Positions 7,131-14,742 are shown, counted from the first letter of the stretch. The stretch is DNA of 19,307 nucleotides from an uncultured Sphingobacteriales bacterium (GCA_937991535.1 CALKHN010000058.1:1-19307), one strand, 5' to 3'. Numbers and translations are program-made. Notes: generated by a model from the letters alone, not told the origin.

Positions 7131-10061
7131 TTACAAGCTTCTTTTTACTTCTTCAATTTCGAATGCTTCCACTACGTCGCCTGGTTTCAGATCATTATAA
7201 TTTTTAATGGTAAGCCCGCACTCCATACCGCTTGACACTTCTTTCACATCATCCTTATACCTCTTCAATGATCCCAGCTCCGCGCTTTGTCCTTCACCGG
7301 TGGGGTATATTACAATTCCGTCACGGATGAGCCTCACTTTAGAATTACGGCTTATTTTTCCGTCTAATACCTGGCAGCCTGCAACAGTTGCTTTGTCGAA
7401 TTTGTATACTTCCCTTACCTCAACATTGGCTATTATTTTTTCTGTAATAGTCGGTTCCATCATCCCTTCCATAGCGCTCTTCAGCTCTTCAATAGCATTA
7501 TAAATGATAGAATATGCTTTTATTTCAACACCTTCTTTTTCGGCCAGTTTAGAAGCCTGTATAGAAGGGCGTACATTAAAGCCTACAATAATAGCATCCG
7601 ATGCGGCAGCCAGCAGCACATCACTTTCGGTAATGGCGCCAACAGCTTTATGTACTACAGATACAGCAATTTCTTCGGTTGATAGTTTCTGCAATGAATC
7701 ACTCAGGGCTTCTACTGAACCATCCACGTCGCCTTTAATAATAAGGTTTAGCTGTTTAAAGTTGCCCAGGGCCAAACGTCTTCCGATCTCATCCAATGTT
7801 ATATGTTTCTTGGCGCGTATACCCTGTTCCCTTAGTATCTGTGCCCGGCGGGTAGCGGTATCTTTGGCTTCACTTTCATCGTGGTATACCTTAAACTTTT
7901 CACCAGCCTGTGGTGCACCATTCAACCCTAATATCTGCACGGGGCTTGATGGTCCGGCTTCTTCCAGGCGCTGGTTGCGTTCGTTGAACATTGCTTTTAC
8001 ACGACCATAAAACTGCCCGCTTACTACTATATCGCCCTGGCGTAAAGTACCACTTTGAACCAGCATAGTAGCTATAAACCCTCTGCCTTTATCCAAAGAA
8101 GCTTCGATAATGGTTCCTGTTGCTTCACGGGCCGGGTTGGCTTTAAGATCAAGCAACTCTGCCTCGAGTAGTATTTTTTCCAGCAAAAGATCCACATTCA
8201 AACCGGTTTTTGCAGATATTTCCTGGCTCTGGTATTTACCGCCCCAGTCTTCCACCAGAATATTCATTGCCGACAACTGCTCCTTGATTTTTTCGGGATT
8301 CGCTCCTTCTTTATCTATTTTATTAATAGCAAATATCATGGGCAAACTGGCCGCCTGTGCGTGGCTGATGGCTTCACGCGTTTGTGGCATCACTGCGTCA
8401 TCAGCGGAAATTACAATGATCGCCACGTCAGCCGCTTTGGCGCCACGGGCACGCATAGCCGTAAATGCTTCGTGACCTGGTGTATCCAGAAATGTAAGTT
8501 TTTTTCCTGAGGCTATCGTTACCTGGTAGGCGCCCATGTGCTGGGTAATCCCTCCGGCTTCTCCGGCCACCACTTTAGCACTGCGTATATAATCCAGCAA
8601 TGATGTTTTACCATGATCCACATGACCCATTATAGTAATAACCGGCGCCCTTTGCTCAAGTTCTTCGGGGCGGTCTTCTATTTCTTCATCATCGTCTTCT
8701 TCTACATCATCCACACCAATAAACTCTACCTCGAAACCAAATTCTCCGGCCACCAACTCTATCACTTCCGCGTCAAGACGCTGGTTGATGGATACCATTA
8801 TACCCAATCCCATACATTTACCGATAACCTCGGCAAAACTTACATCCATAAGGTTGGCAAGTTCACTCACGGTAACAAATTCAGTAACCTGCAGTTTATT
8901 ATCGTCCTGTGCTTCACCAGCCAGGTGTTCGGCCTCCTCTCGTCTTGCGCGCCTCAGTTTTGATTTCGTGCTTTTGCCTCCCCTGGAAGACCCGGCAAGT
9001 TTAGCCTGGGTTTCCCTGATCTTATCCTGTATTTCTTTAGCATCAATTTCCTTTACTTCTTTACTATCCCGGCGCCTGTCTCCCGCTCTTCCATGACCAT
9101 GACCAAACCGTCCGCCGGCGGCATTACCGCCTTGCCCATGTCCCTGAGACCTGTTATCCTTTCTGTCGCCCTGTTTTTGTATTGGCGGTCGGGTACCTTC
9201 TCTTCTTTGTTGTGACCTGTTTTGATCATCCTGGCGTGGCTGTACCTGGTCTCTTTTTTCGATAGGAATACGTTTTCGTTTGCGTTTTTCTTCCTGTGGT
9301 TTAGCCGCCGGTCGTGTTTCGCTGTTAGAAGGCAGCGTGATCCGGCCCACAATCCTCGGCCCTTCTAACTTTTCGGCGCGGATATTTTCTATTACCGGGT
9401 TTTCTTCTTCCTGGTCTTCTTCTGCAGGTTTTAATTCTACAGGAGCAACTTCAGTTTCAGCAGGCGTATTGTCTGCCACAGCCGCTATTTCCTGTTCAGC
9501 AGAAGCGGGCTCCTCTTCTTTTAATGGTATTTTCTCTTCGGGCACTTTTTCTTCAGCCTTTTTCTTAGCTGTTTTTTTAGGTCGTGTGGAAGAATCTATG
9601 GTGCTCAGATCAATTTTATCTAATATTTTAGGCCCTTCAATTTCCGGGGCGTCAATTTTAATTATCTCCGGTTGTGGTGGTTCAGGAGCTACCTTTGGGG
9701 CAGGGGGTGCTTCTGGCTCCGGAACCGGGGCAGCAGGTATTTCTGCTGTAACGGTTGCTTCTTTTTCTGACTGCTTTTTCTTTACTTCTTTTTTGAATAA
9801 AATTTCTTCTTCATCCTTCTTTTTCCGGCCCTCTATCACATTGCCTTTTGGTATCTCTATCTGGTCGCTTTTAGCTTTGGCGGCTTTATCAGATGAAAAT
9901 TCCTGCTGGAGCGAAAAATACATTTCCTCCGTTAGCTTACTGGTAGGCTTCAGTTCATCTTTGGCAAAACCCTTCCCAATCAGAAAGTCAATGAGTGTTT
10001 CCTGCCCGATATTAAATTCCTTGGCCGCTGCTAATAAGCGTGGTAATTTTATTTCAGCCAT
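7131..10061 (-). CDS. infB: Translation initiation factor IF-2
   Basis: This 976-aa GTPase brings initiator fMet-tRNA to the 30S subunit and promotes joining of the 50S. An IF2_N module (EIKLPRLLAAAKEFNIG) opens the protein. A long charged, low-complexity linker follows at about residues 65-375, rich in Glu/Lys/Pro, then Arg/Gln, with a Gly/His stretch near 308-325. A second IF2_N-like module is at about 392-450. The GTPase boxes are GHVDHGKT (479-486), GGITQHMG (503-510), DTPGHE (526-531), NKID (580-583) and SAKTG (616-620), followed by domains II-IV. The start at MAEIKLPR is chosen because it begins the conserved domain; the ATG 27 nt upstream adds a non-conserved MIRIAGQKS. It is the third gene of rimP-nusA-infB, 84 nt after nusA. 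Confidence 0.98.
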   Translation of the reverse strand: MAEIKLPRLLAAAKEFNIGQETLIDFLIGKGFAKDELKPTSKLTEEMYFSLQQEFSSDKAAKAKSDQIEIPKGNVIEGRKKKDEEEILFKKEVKKKQSEKEATVTAEIPAAPVPEPEAPPAPKVAPEPPQPEIIKIDAPEIEGPKILDKIDLSTIDSSTRPKKTAKKKAEEKVPEEKIPLKEEEPASAEQEIAAVADNTPAETEVAPVELKPAEEDQEEENPVIENIRAEKLEGPRIVGRITLPSNSETRPAAKPQEEKRKRKRIPIEKRDQVQPRQDDQNRSQQRREGTRPPIQKQGDRKDNRSQGHGQGGNAAGGRFGHGHGRAGDRRRDSKEVKEIDAKEIQDKIRETQAKLAGSSRGGKSTKSKLRRARREEAEHLAGEAQDDNKLQVTEFVTVSELANLMDVSFAEVIGKCMGLGIMVSINQRLDAEVIELVAGEFGFEVEFIGVDDVEEDDDEEIEDRPEELEQRAPVITIMGHVDHGKTSLLDYIRSAKVVAGEAGGITQHMGAYQVTIASGKKLTFLDTPGHEAFTAMRARGAKAADVAIIVISADDAVMPQTREAISHAQAASLPMIFAINKIDKEGANPEKIKEQLSAMNILVEDWGGKYQSQEISAKTGLNVDLLLEKILLEAELLDLKANPAREATGTIIEASLDKGRGFIATMLVQSGTLRQGDIVVSGQFYGRVKAMFNERNQRLEEAGPSSPVQILGLNGAPQAGEKFKVYHDESEAKDTATRRAQILREQGIRAKKHITLDEIGRRLALGNFKQLNLIIKGDVDGSVEALSDSLQKLSTEEIAVSVVHKAVGAITESDVLLAAASDAIIVGFNVRPSIQASKLAEKEGVEIKAYSIIYNAIEELKSAMEGMMEPTITEKIIANVEVREVYKFDKATVAGCQVLDGKISRNSKVRLIRDGIVIYPTGEGQSAELGSLKRYKDDVKEVSSGMECGLTIKNYNDLKPGDVVEAFEIEEVKRSL

Positions 10062-10145
10062 ACTTTTTTGTCCCGCAATTCTGATCAAAAATTCACGGGA
10101 TTTGTTTGTTTTATCTGTTCTTATAAATAGGCGCCCCGGGGGGTC

Positions 10146-11393
10146 TTATCCTTTTTGAAATTCTTCTTCCAGCACCTTTCTTAAATCTTCAATGGTTTCT
10201 TTTTCAAGATCGGTTCTTCTTTCTAATTCTTCTGTCGTCAAATCCAGCACGCTACGGGCAGTATCACAACCAATACGTTTCAACTCGTCAATTACCCAGG
10301 TATCAATTTCATCTGCAAATTCGTCTAAGTCAATGTCAAATTCTTCCGTTTGATTTTCATCATCACGGAATACATCAATTTCGTATCCCGACAGCTCACA
10401 GGCTAGTTTAATATTAACACCCCGGCGACCTATTGCCAGCGACACCTGGTCGGGCTTAAGATATACATTGGCATGCTTTCTCTCCGTATCAATTTCCATA
10501 AAACTCACTTTGGCCGGCGTTAAGGCCCGTTGAATGAGTAACTGGGTGTTATTGGTCCAGTTGATGACATCAATATTCTCATTCTTCAATTCACGAACGA
10601 TGCCATGGATGCGGCTTCCTTTCATCCCAACGCAGGCGCCTACCGGGTCAATGCGGTCATCGTAGGATTCAACTGCCACTTTCGCCCTTTCGCCAGGCTC
10701 GCGTACGATTTTACGAATTACAATCAATCCGTCAAAAATCTCCGGAACCTCAATTTCAAGCAATTTGGCCAGGAAGGAAGGATGTGTACGGGATAAAATA
10801 ATTACAGGTGAATTGTTCTTTAATTCTACTTTTTTCACCACCGCTTTTATATTCTCCCCTTTCTTAAAATAGTCCGACGGTATTTGTTCAGATTTCGGTA
10901 TAATCAGTTCATTGCCATCTTCATCTAATAATAATACTTCTTTTTTCCATACCTGGTATACTTCGGCTGTAATAATTTCTCCCACGCGGTCGGCATACTT
11001 TTTAACCAGGCTGTTTTTCTTTAAATCACTGATGCGGCTTGCAAGAGTTTGCTTGGCAGCCAGGATGGCACGACGGCCAAAATCAAGGATATCCACTTCC
11101 TGGAATAATTCCTCACCTACTTCAAAGTCGGGCTCAATCTTAATAGCATCGCTATATGCAATTTCAGCAACAGGATTTTCTACCTGTCCGTTTTCGACTA
11201 TGGTTCTGCGATGAATAATTTCAAGATCTCCTTTTTCTGTGTTCACAATTACATCAAAATTTTCATCCGAACCATATTTTTTACGGAGTAGCGTTTTAAA
11301 CACGTCTTCCAGCACCTTCATGAGGGTGGGCCGATCTATATTCTCCGCGTCTTTGAAATCCTGAAAGGATTCAATAAGATTAATACTTGCCAT
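10146..11393 (-). CDS. nusA: Transcription termination/antitermination factor NusA
   Basis: This 415-aa RNA polymerase-binding factor controls pausing, termination and antitermination. The N-terminal polymerase-binding domain spans about residues 1-130. The S1 RNA-binding domain spans about 135-202 (DRVGEIITAEVYQVW to VIILSRTHPSF). KH1 carries the loop GACVGMKGSRIHGIV (252-266), and KH2 carries AIGRRGVNIKLA (320-331). A short acidic tail at 350-415 contains a helix-hairpin-helix-like segment (DELKRIGCDTARSVLDLT). The double acidic repeats of the E. coli C-terminus are lacking, as usual outside Proteobacteria. It is 59 nt downstream of rimP. The rimP-nusA-infB order is conserved across bacteria. 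A G/C run (10130-10143) immediately follows its stop codon. Confidence 0.98.
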   Translation of the reverse strand: MASINLIESFQDFKDAENIDRPTLMKVLEDVFKTLLRKKYGSDENFDVIVNTEKGDLEIIHRRTIVENGQVENPVAEIAYSDAIKIEPDFEVGEELFQEVDILDFGRRAILAAKQTLASRISDLKKNSLVKKYADRVGEIITAEVYQVWKKEVLLLDEDGNELIIPKSEQIPSDYFKKGENIKAVVKKVELKNNSPVIILSRTHPSFLAKLLEIEVPEIFDGLIVIRKIVREPGERAKVAVESYDDRIDPVGACVGMKGSRIHGIVRELKNENIDVINWTNNTQLLIQRALTPAKVSFMEIDTERKHANVYLKPDQVSLAIGRRGVNIKLACELSGYEIDVFRDDENQTEEFDIDLDEFADEIDTWVIDELKRIGCDTARSVLDLTTEELERRTDLEKETIEDLRKVLEEEFQKG

Positions 11394-11452
11394 ATTACAG
11401 CTTTTTATCCTTCAACCGAACAAGGGCCGGGCCGCTCATTCAGCAAGGGTCG

Positions 11453-11923
11453 TTAAAATTGAATTTGAATTTTGGTTGTTTTAATGTTATCAATGTGTAT
11501 GGTATGTTCCAGCACTTCTTTTTTTTTGTTCTTCCCCTTAACTTCTTCTACCTGTATGGTGGTATCGCTCACGCCGGTTAACTTTCCTTCCACTTTACTG
11601 CCGTCGTTCAAAACCACTTCTACTTTCCTGCCTGTATTTTTACTGTACTGGCGTTTCAGCTTTAGTGGTTCATCCAGCCCGGGCGATGACACTTCAAGTG
11701 AAAAATCACCTTCAGGGAATATCCCGCTTTCTTCTATCTGTTTATACAATGCCCGGTTATACTTCACGCATTTGTCTATGGATACGCCACTATCCGCATC
11801 CAGAAAAACCTTTATATTGTTGGCAGAATTTGTTTTTATTTCCACCAAAAAATAGTCGGGGTTATCTGCCAGTAATGCGGTCATCATTTGTGCTATAACC
11901 CCTGTTGTTGCCTCGCTGCTCAT
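11453..11923 (-). CDS. rimP: Ribosome maturation factor RimP
   Basis: This 156-aa protein is needed for assembly of the 30S subunit. The RimP N-terminal domain includes the hallmark EVSSPGLDEPL (77-87), preceded by a typical DADSGVSIDKCVKYNRAL (42-59). A small SH3-like C-terminal domain (about 95-156) contains GSKVEGKLTGV and a Lys-rich loop. The length is usual. It is the first gene of rimP-nusA-infB, with a well-formed promoter at 11982-12011 and a perfect dyad in its leader. A run of nine A (sense strand, 11527-11519) encodes three lysines after Asn132 and is a possible slippage site. Confidence 0.97.
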   Translation of the reverse strand: MSSEATTGVIAQMMTALLADNPDYFLVEIKTNSANNIKVFLDADSGVSIDKCVKYNRALYKQIEESGIFPEGDFSLEVSSPGLDEPLKLKRQYSKNTGRKVEVVLNDGSKVEGKLTGVSDTTIQVEEVKGKNKKKEVLEHTIHIDNIKTTKIQIQF

Positions 11924-11937
11924 AGTCTGATAAATGA

Positions 11938-11962
11938 AGAAGGGAACGAATCGTTCCCTTCT
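11938..11962. promoter_or_regulatory. Perfect 12-bp dyad in the rimP operon leader
   Basis: AGAAGGGAACGA (11938-11949) and TCGTTCCCTTCT (11951-11962) are exact inverted complements around one central base. The dyad ends 15 nt upstream of the rimP ATG and lies within the predicted transcribed leader. A further TCGTTCC follows at 11964-11970. It could be a repressor operator or a leader hairpin that controls translation of rimP. No uridine tract makes it a standard terminator. Confidence 0.55.
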
Positions 11963-11981
11963 GTCGTTCCTTTTCCTGCGG

Positions 11982-12011
11982 CAAAGTTAGGGTATTCGTA
12001 TAAAGCGCAAA
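11982..12011 (-). promoter_or_regulatory. Bacteroidota promoter for rimP-nusA-infB
   Basis: On the minus strand, TTTG (12011-12008), an 18-nt spacer and TAACTTTG (11989-11982) match the -33/-7 consensus exactly. Transcription would begin near 11976, giving a leader of about 50 nt before rimP that includes the dyad at 11938-11962. Confidence 0.75.
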
Positions 12012-12027
12012 ATTTTTTTAAAAGTTT

Positions 12028-12047
12028 GCTTCCGGTCTGCCGGAAGC
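12028..12047. other. GC-rich stem-loop upstream of the rimP promoter
   Basis: GCTTCCGG (12028-12035) and CCGGAAGC (12040-12047) form a perfect 8-bp stem with a 4-nt loop. A smaller inverted repeat, CGTAC (12048-12052) with GTACG (12058-12062), follows directly. They lie just behind the -33 element, in the 353-bp gene-free gap 11924-12276. The stem could end transcription arriving from the epimerase side, although the T tract does not follow at once. I see nothing convincing in the rest of the gap between 12063 and 12194. Confidence 0.4.
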
Positions 12048-12194
12048 CGTACAATTCGTACGTTTTAATGACCCGGACCCGTGATCCTGCCCCGCTCATT
12101 TTACGTCAAAAAATGCAAATTATTTCATAAAACCATACGCTTTAGTATAACTGCTCCTGCCTCCTGAAAAACAGGAAATATATCTTCTTATTCA

Positions 12195-12301
12195 TTTCAC
12201 CTTTCACTTTCACCCCGTCCGAACGCCCGCCCGACCAGATTCGGGCAGGGCGTTCAGCCGGGCGGGCTTTCACCTTTCACCTCTCACCTTCACCTTTCAC
12301 A
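12195..12301. repeat. Heptanucleotide TTTCACC array split by a GC-rich hairpin
   Basis: The left part (12195-12214) reads TTTCACC, TTTCAC, TTTCACC. The right part (12268-12301) reads TTTCACC twice, then TCTCACC, TTCACC and TTTCACA. Between them lies a 53-bp GC-rich block. GAACGCCCGCCCGA (12221-12234) pairs with 12241-12255 (one bulged A) as a 14-bp stem with a 6-nt loop. A competing 9-bp stem uses 12225-12233 with 12259-12267. The right part covers the last eight codons of the epimerase gene and its stop. The hairpin could also serve as the terminator of that gene, though without a uridine tract. Confidence 0.75.
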
Positions 12302-13344
12302 TCATAATACGTCCTGTACCACTCTATGAAATTTTTTATCCCCTCGCTCACCTTTGTATCTGGCTTATAGCGCAGGTCGCGCACCAGGTCTTCAACATCG
12401 GCGCAGGTAGCGGCAACATCTCCCGGCTGCATAGGCAATAGTACTTTCTCAGCCTTTTTGCCGAGCGCTTCTTCTATGGCTTCTATAAAATCCATTAACC
12501 TAACCGGATTATTGTTTCCTATGTTGTATACTTTATAAGGCGCGGTGGAAGTGGAAGGCTCAGGGGCGTCGCCCCACGCGGGATTGCCTGCCGGCGGATT
12601 GTCAATTACCCGTACTACTCCTTCTACAATATCCGCTATGTATGTAAAATCCCTTACCATATCGCCGTTATTGAACACCTGTATGGGTTTGTTTTCGAGT
12701 ATGGCTTTGGTAAACAGAAACAGGGCCATATCGGGCCGGCCCCAGGGGCCGTAAACGGTAAAAAACCGAAGCCCTGTGGTGGGAATGTTAAACAAATGGC
12801 TATAAGTATGCGCCATGAGCTCATTGCTTTTTTTACTGGCGGCATATAAGGAAATCGGATGATCCACATTATCCGAAGTTGAGAAGGGCGATTTGGCATT
12901 GAGCCCATATACACTCGAACTGCTGGCATAAGCCAAATGCTTTACGTTATTGTGACGGCAGCATTCAAGAATATTAAGAAAACCAACGATATTGCTGTTG
13001 AGATACGCCTCCGGGTTGGTAAGACTATAACGTACGCCGGCTTGTGCAGCCAGGTTACACACTTTGTCGAATTGCTGGCCGGCAAATAATTTTTCCAGGT
13101 TGCCCTTATCTTCCAATTGCAGTTGAATAAAGTGGTAGTTACTGTGTTTGGAACTCGGAACCAACTTATTGTATTCAATATCCTCTTTGTCTATCCCGGC
13201 GGTTCGCAGGCGGCTATACTTTAAATTTACATCATAATAATCATTAATACTATCCAATCCCACTACTTCATCTCCCCGTTTTATCAGGTAATTGGCCAAA
13301 TGAAAACCTATAAATCCTGCTGTACCGGTAATCAATATTTTCAT
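12277..13344 (-). CDS. NAD-dependent epimerase, UDP-glucuronate 4-epimerase type
   Basis: This 355-aa extended SDR protein has TGTAGFIG (6-13) for NAD binding, LDSINDYYDVNLKYSRL (30-46), NLAAQAGVRYS (97-107), the Ser region ASSSSVYG (140-147) and the catalytic YAASK with Y167/K171. It also has RFFTVYGPWGRPDMA (193-207). The WGRPDMA block, the DYYDV segment and the STSTAPYKVYNIGN block are characteristic of UDP-glucuronate 4-epimerases, which make UDP-galacturonate for surface polysaccharides. Other UDP-sugar 4-epimerase specificity is possible. The normal fold ends around EWYRTYY. The final residues VKGEGER are encoded by the TTTCACC heptad array, which also supplies the stop, so the C-terminus seems altered by repeat growth. 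No other polysaccharide genes are nearby. No good promoter was found. Confidence 0.92.
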   Translation of the reverse strand: MKILITGTAGFIGFHLANYLIKRGDEVVGLDSINDYYDVNLKYSRLRTAGIDKEDIEYNKLVPSSKHSNYHFIQLQLEDKGNLEKLFAGQQFDKVCNLAAQAGVRYSLTNPEAYLNSNIVGFLNILECCRHNNVKHLAYASSSSVYGLNAKSPFSTSDNVDHPISLYAASKKSNELMAHTYSHLFNIPTTGLRFFTVYGPWGRPDMALFLFTKAILENKPIQVFNNGDMVRDFTYIADIVEGVVRVIDNPPAGNPAWGDAPEPSTSTAPYKVYNIGNNNPVRLMDFIEAIEEALGKKAEKVLLPMQPGDVAATCADVEDLVRDLRYKPDTKVSEGIKNFIEWYRTYYDVKGEGER

Positions 13345-13393
13345 TCTTTATATTTTAAAATGGTTGTAAAGTACTAAACTAATGACAAACGGG

Positions 13394-13485
13394 CTGTGAG
13401 CTGTGAGCTTTCAGCTATGAGAAAGACATGCTATAACCTGTACCCTGTACCCTGTACCCTGAAACCTGAAACCTGAAACCTGCAC
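13394..13485. repeat. Two adjoining heptanucleotide arrays
   Basis: The first array (13394-13421) has four units: CTGTGAG twice, CTTTCAG and CTATGAG. After a 15-bp break the second (13437-13485) has seven units: CCTGTAC three times, CCTGAAA three times, then CCTGCAC. Both keep an exact 7-bp period over different sequences. They fill the gap between the epimerase start (13344) and the prfA stop (13491), leaving 5 nt before the prfA stop codon. Confidence 0.88.
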
Positions 13486-13490
13486 CAATC

Positions 13491-14558
13491 TCAAATACGC
13501 TCATGCGTGAGCTTTTCCGCGTTTTCCGCAAACTGAAGCGCTTCAATAAATTCCTGGAGATTTCCATTCATCACATCATCAAGATTATATACGGTAAGGC
13601 CTATGCGATGGTCGGTTACCCTGCCCTGGGGATAATTGTAGGTTCTGATCTTTGCCGACCGGTCGCCCGTGCTTACGAGACTCTTCCGATGGCGTGCGAT
13701 TTCTTCTTCCTGTTTGCGCACCTGCTCTTCATACAAGCGGGTTCGCATCATTTGCATGGCTTTTTCGCGGTTGCCCAACTGAGAACGCTCTGTTTGGCAT
13801 ATTACCACGGTGCCGGTGGGTATATGCGTTAGCATCACTTTGGTTTCCACTTTATTTACATTTTGTCCGCCTGCGCCGCCGCTGCGCGAGGTCTCCATTT
13901 TTACATCGCTCTCCCTCAGTTCAAAATCCACTTCATCTGCCTCTGGCATCACCGCCACGGTTGCCGCGCTGGTATGCACCCGGCCGCTGGCTTCGGTATG
14001 AGGCACACGCTGCACCCGGTGTACACCGCTTTCGAACTTCAATACACCATACACATCCTCACCGCTTACCTCCAGTTCAACTTCTTTATATCCTCCAACA
14101 GTTCCTTCATTTTCACTCAGGATAGCCGTTTTCCAGCCCCTCCGCTCACAATAGCGGATATACATACGCAGCAGGTCACCCGCAAACAATGAGGCCTCAT
14201 CTCCCCCGGTACCGGCACGTATTTCAAGAATAGCATTCTTTTCATCCTGCGGATCTTTGGGTATCAGCATCTGGCGAATATCGGCTTCCATCGTCTCTTT
14301 TTGCTCCTCCAGAAGCGGTAATGCTTCCTTTGCAAGATTCCGCATCTCATCGTCATCGCCATTCAACACTTCTGTATTGAATTCAATATTGTCCAATACA
14401 TTTTTATAAGCATTATAGGCCTGCACGATCTTCTCTAAGCTGCGGTATTCCCTGCTGGTAGCCGTAAACTTCTTGTTGTCGTTGACAATCTCCGGATTGG
14501 TGAGTGCAACACCCAACTGGTCGAATCTTGCTTTTATCGCTTCTAATTTATCTAACAT
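13491..14558 (-). CDS. prfA: Peptide chain release factor 1
   Basis: This 355-aa class I release factor recognises UAA and UAG and triggers release of the finished protein. The catalytic GGQ is at 230-232 (SGGAGGQNVNKVET). The codon-recognition tripeptide is PHT at 186-188 (QRVPHTEASGRVHTSAATVAV), in the RF1 position; RF2 would have SPF. RAGTGGDEASLFAGDLLRMY and the C-terminal YNYPQGRVTDHRIGLT are family hallmarks. The start MLDKLEAIKARFDQLG (14558) matches the family N-terminus; an in-frame ATG six codons earlier adds MWKQIA. The predicted promoter is at 14712-14742, giving a leader of about 150 nt that includes a 22-bp palindrome. Confidence 0.97.
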   Translation of the reverse strand: MLDKLEAIKARFDQLGVALTNPEIVNDNKKFTATSREYRSLEKIVQAYNAYKNVLDNIEFNTEVLNGDDDEMRNLAKEALPLLEEQKETMEADIRQMLIPKDPQDEKNAILEIRAGTGGDEASLFAGDLLRMYIRYCERRGWKTAILSENEGTVGGYKEVELEVSGEDVYGVLKFESGVHRVQRVPHTEASGRVHTSAATVAVMPEADEVDFELRESDVKMETSRSGGAGGQNVNKVETKVMLTHIPTGTVVICQTERSQLGNREKAMQMMRTRLYEEQVRKQEEEIARHRKSLVSTGDRSAKIRTYNYPQGRVTDHRIGLTVYNLDDVMNGNLQEFIEALQFAENAEKLTHERI

Positions 14559-14576
14559 CGCTATTTGTTTCCACAA

Positions 14577-14607
14577 TTGCCCCGTGGATGGTTTTCTGTT
14601 ATTTTTG
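14577..14607 (+). promoter_or_regulatory. Candidate promoter for the amidohydrolase gene
   Basis: TATTTTTG (14600-14607) matches TAnnTTTG, and TTG (14577-14579) lies 20 nt upstream. The start point would be near 14613, leaving a leader of about 115 nt. The promoter sits just upstream of the prfA start and faces the prfA promoter. Confidence 0.45.
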
Positions 14608-14648
14608 TGTTACCGGCTTTTGAACCGCTTTGCAGCTTATCTTGCGTC

Positions 14649-14670
14649 GCCTGCCTGCCGGCAGGCAGGC
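14649..14670. repeat. 22-bp perfect GC palindrome
   Basis: GCCTGCCTGCC (14649-14659) is followed at once by its exact complement GGCAGGCAGGC (14660-14670). It lies in the shared leader region between prfA and the amidohydrolase gene and would be transcribed from either predicted promoter. With no spacer it forms a cruciform or hairpin only by opening a few central pairs. It is similar in style to the GC block at 12221-12267. Confidence 0.85.
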
Positions 14671-14711
14671 ACACTTCAGGTTCCGGTAGTCCTTCCGGCT
14701 TTTTAGGGTCG

Positions 14712-14742
14712 CAAAGTTAGTTTAGCTATGGCGTATTGCAAA
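14712..14742 (-). promoter_or_regulatory. Bacteroidota promoter for prfA
   Basis: On the minus strand, TTTG (14742-14739), a 19-nt spacer and TAACTTTG (14719-14712) match the consensus exactly. The spacer contains the ATG of the divergent amidohydrolase gene (14728), so the -33 element lies inside that coding region. The start point would be near 14706. Confidence 0.72.

Noticed and set aside
9280..10158. A 292-codon open frame antisense to infB
   Set aside because: It lies opposite the Glu/Lys/Pro-rich linker of IF-2, whose codon bias leaves the reverse frame free of stops. The product is a Ser/Gly/Phe-rich string with no domain, and infB is certain.
12255..12276. The hairpin after the epimerase as a standard intrinsic terminator
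   Set aside because: The stem is strong, but no uridine tract follows it, so it is reported as a repeat/hairpin block rather than as a terminator.
13350..13390. TTTG followed by TACTTTAC upstream of the epimerase as a promoter
   Set aside because: The spacer is only 12 nt and the -7 block is imperfect.
13652..14192. Frames of 109-157 codons antisense to prfA
   Set aside because: They are shadows of a certain release factor gene, rich in Pro/Arg/His, with no domain.
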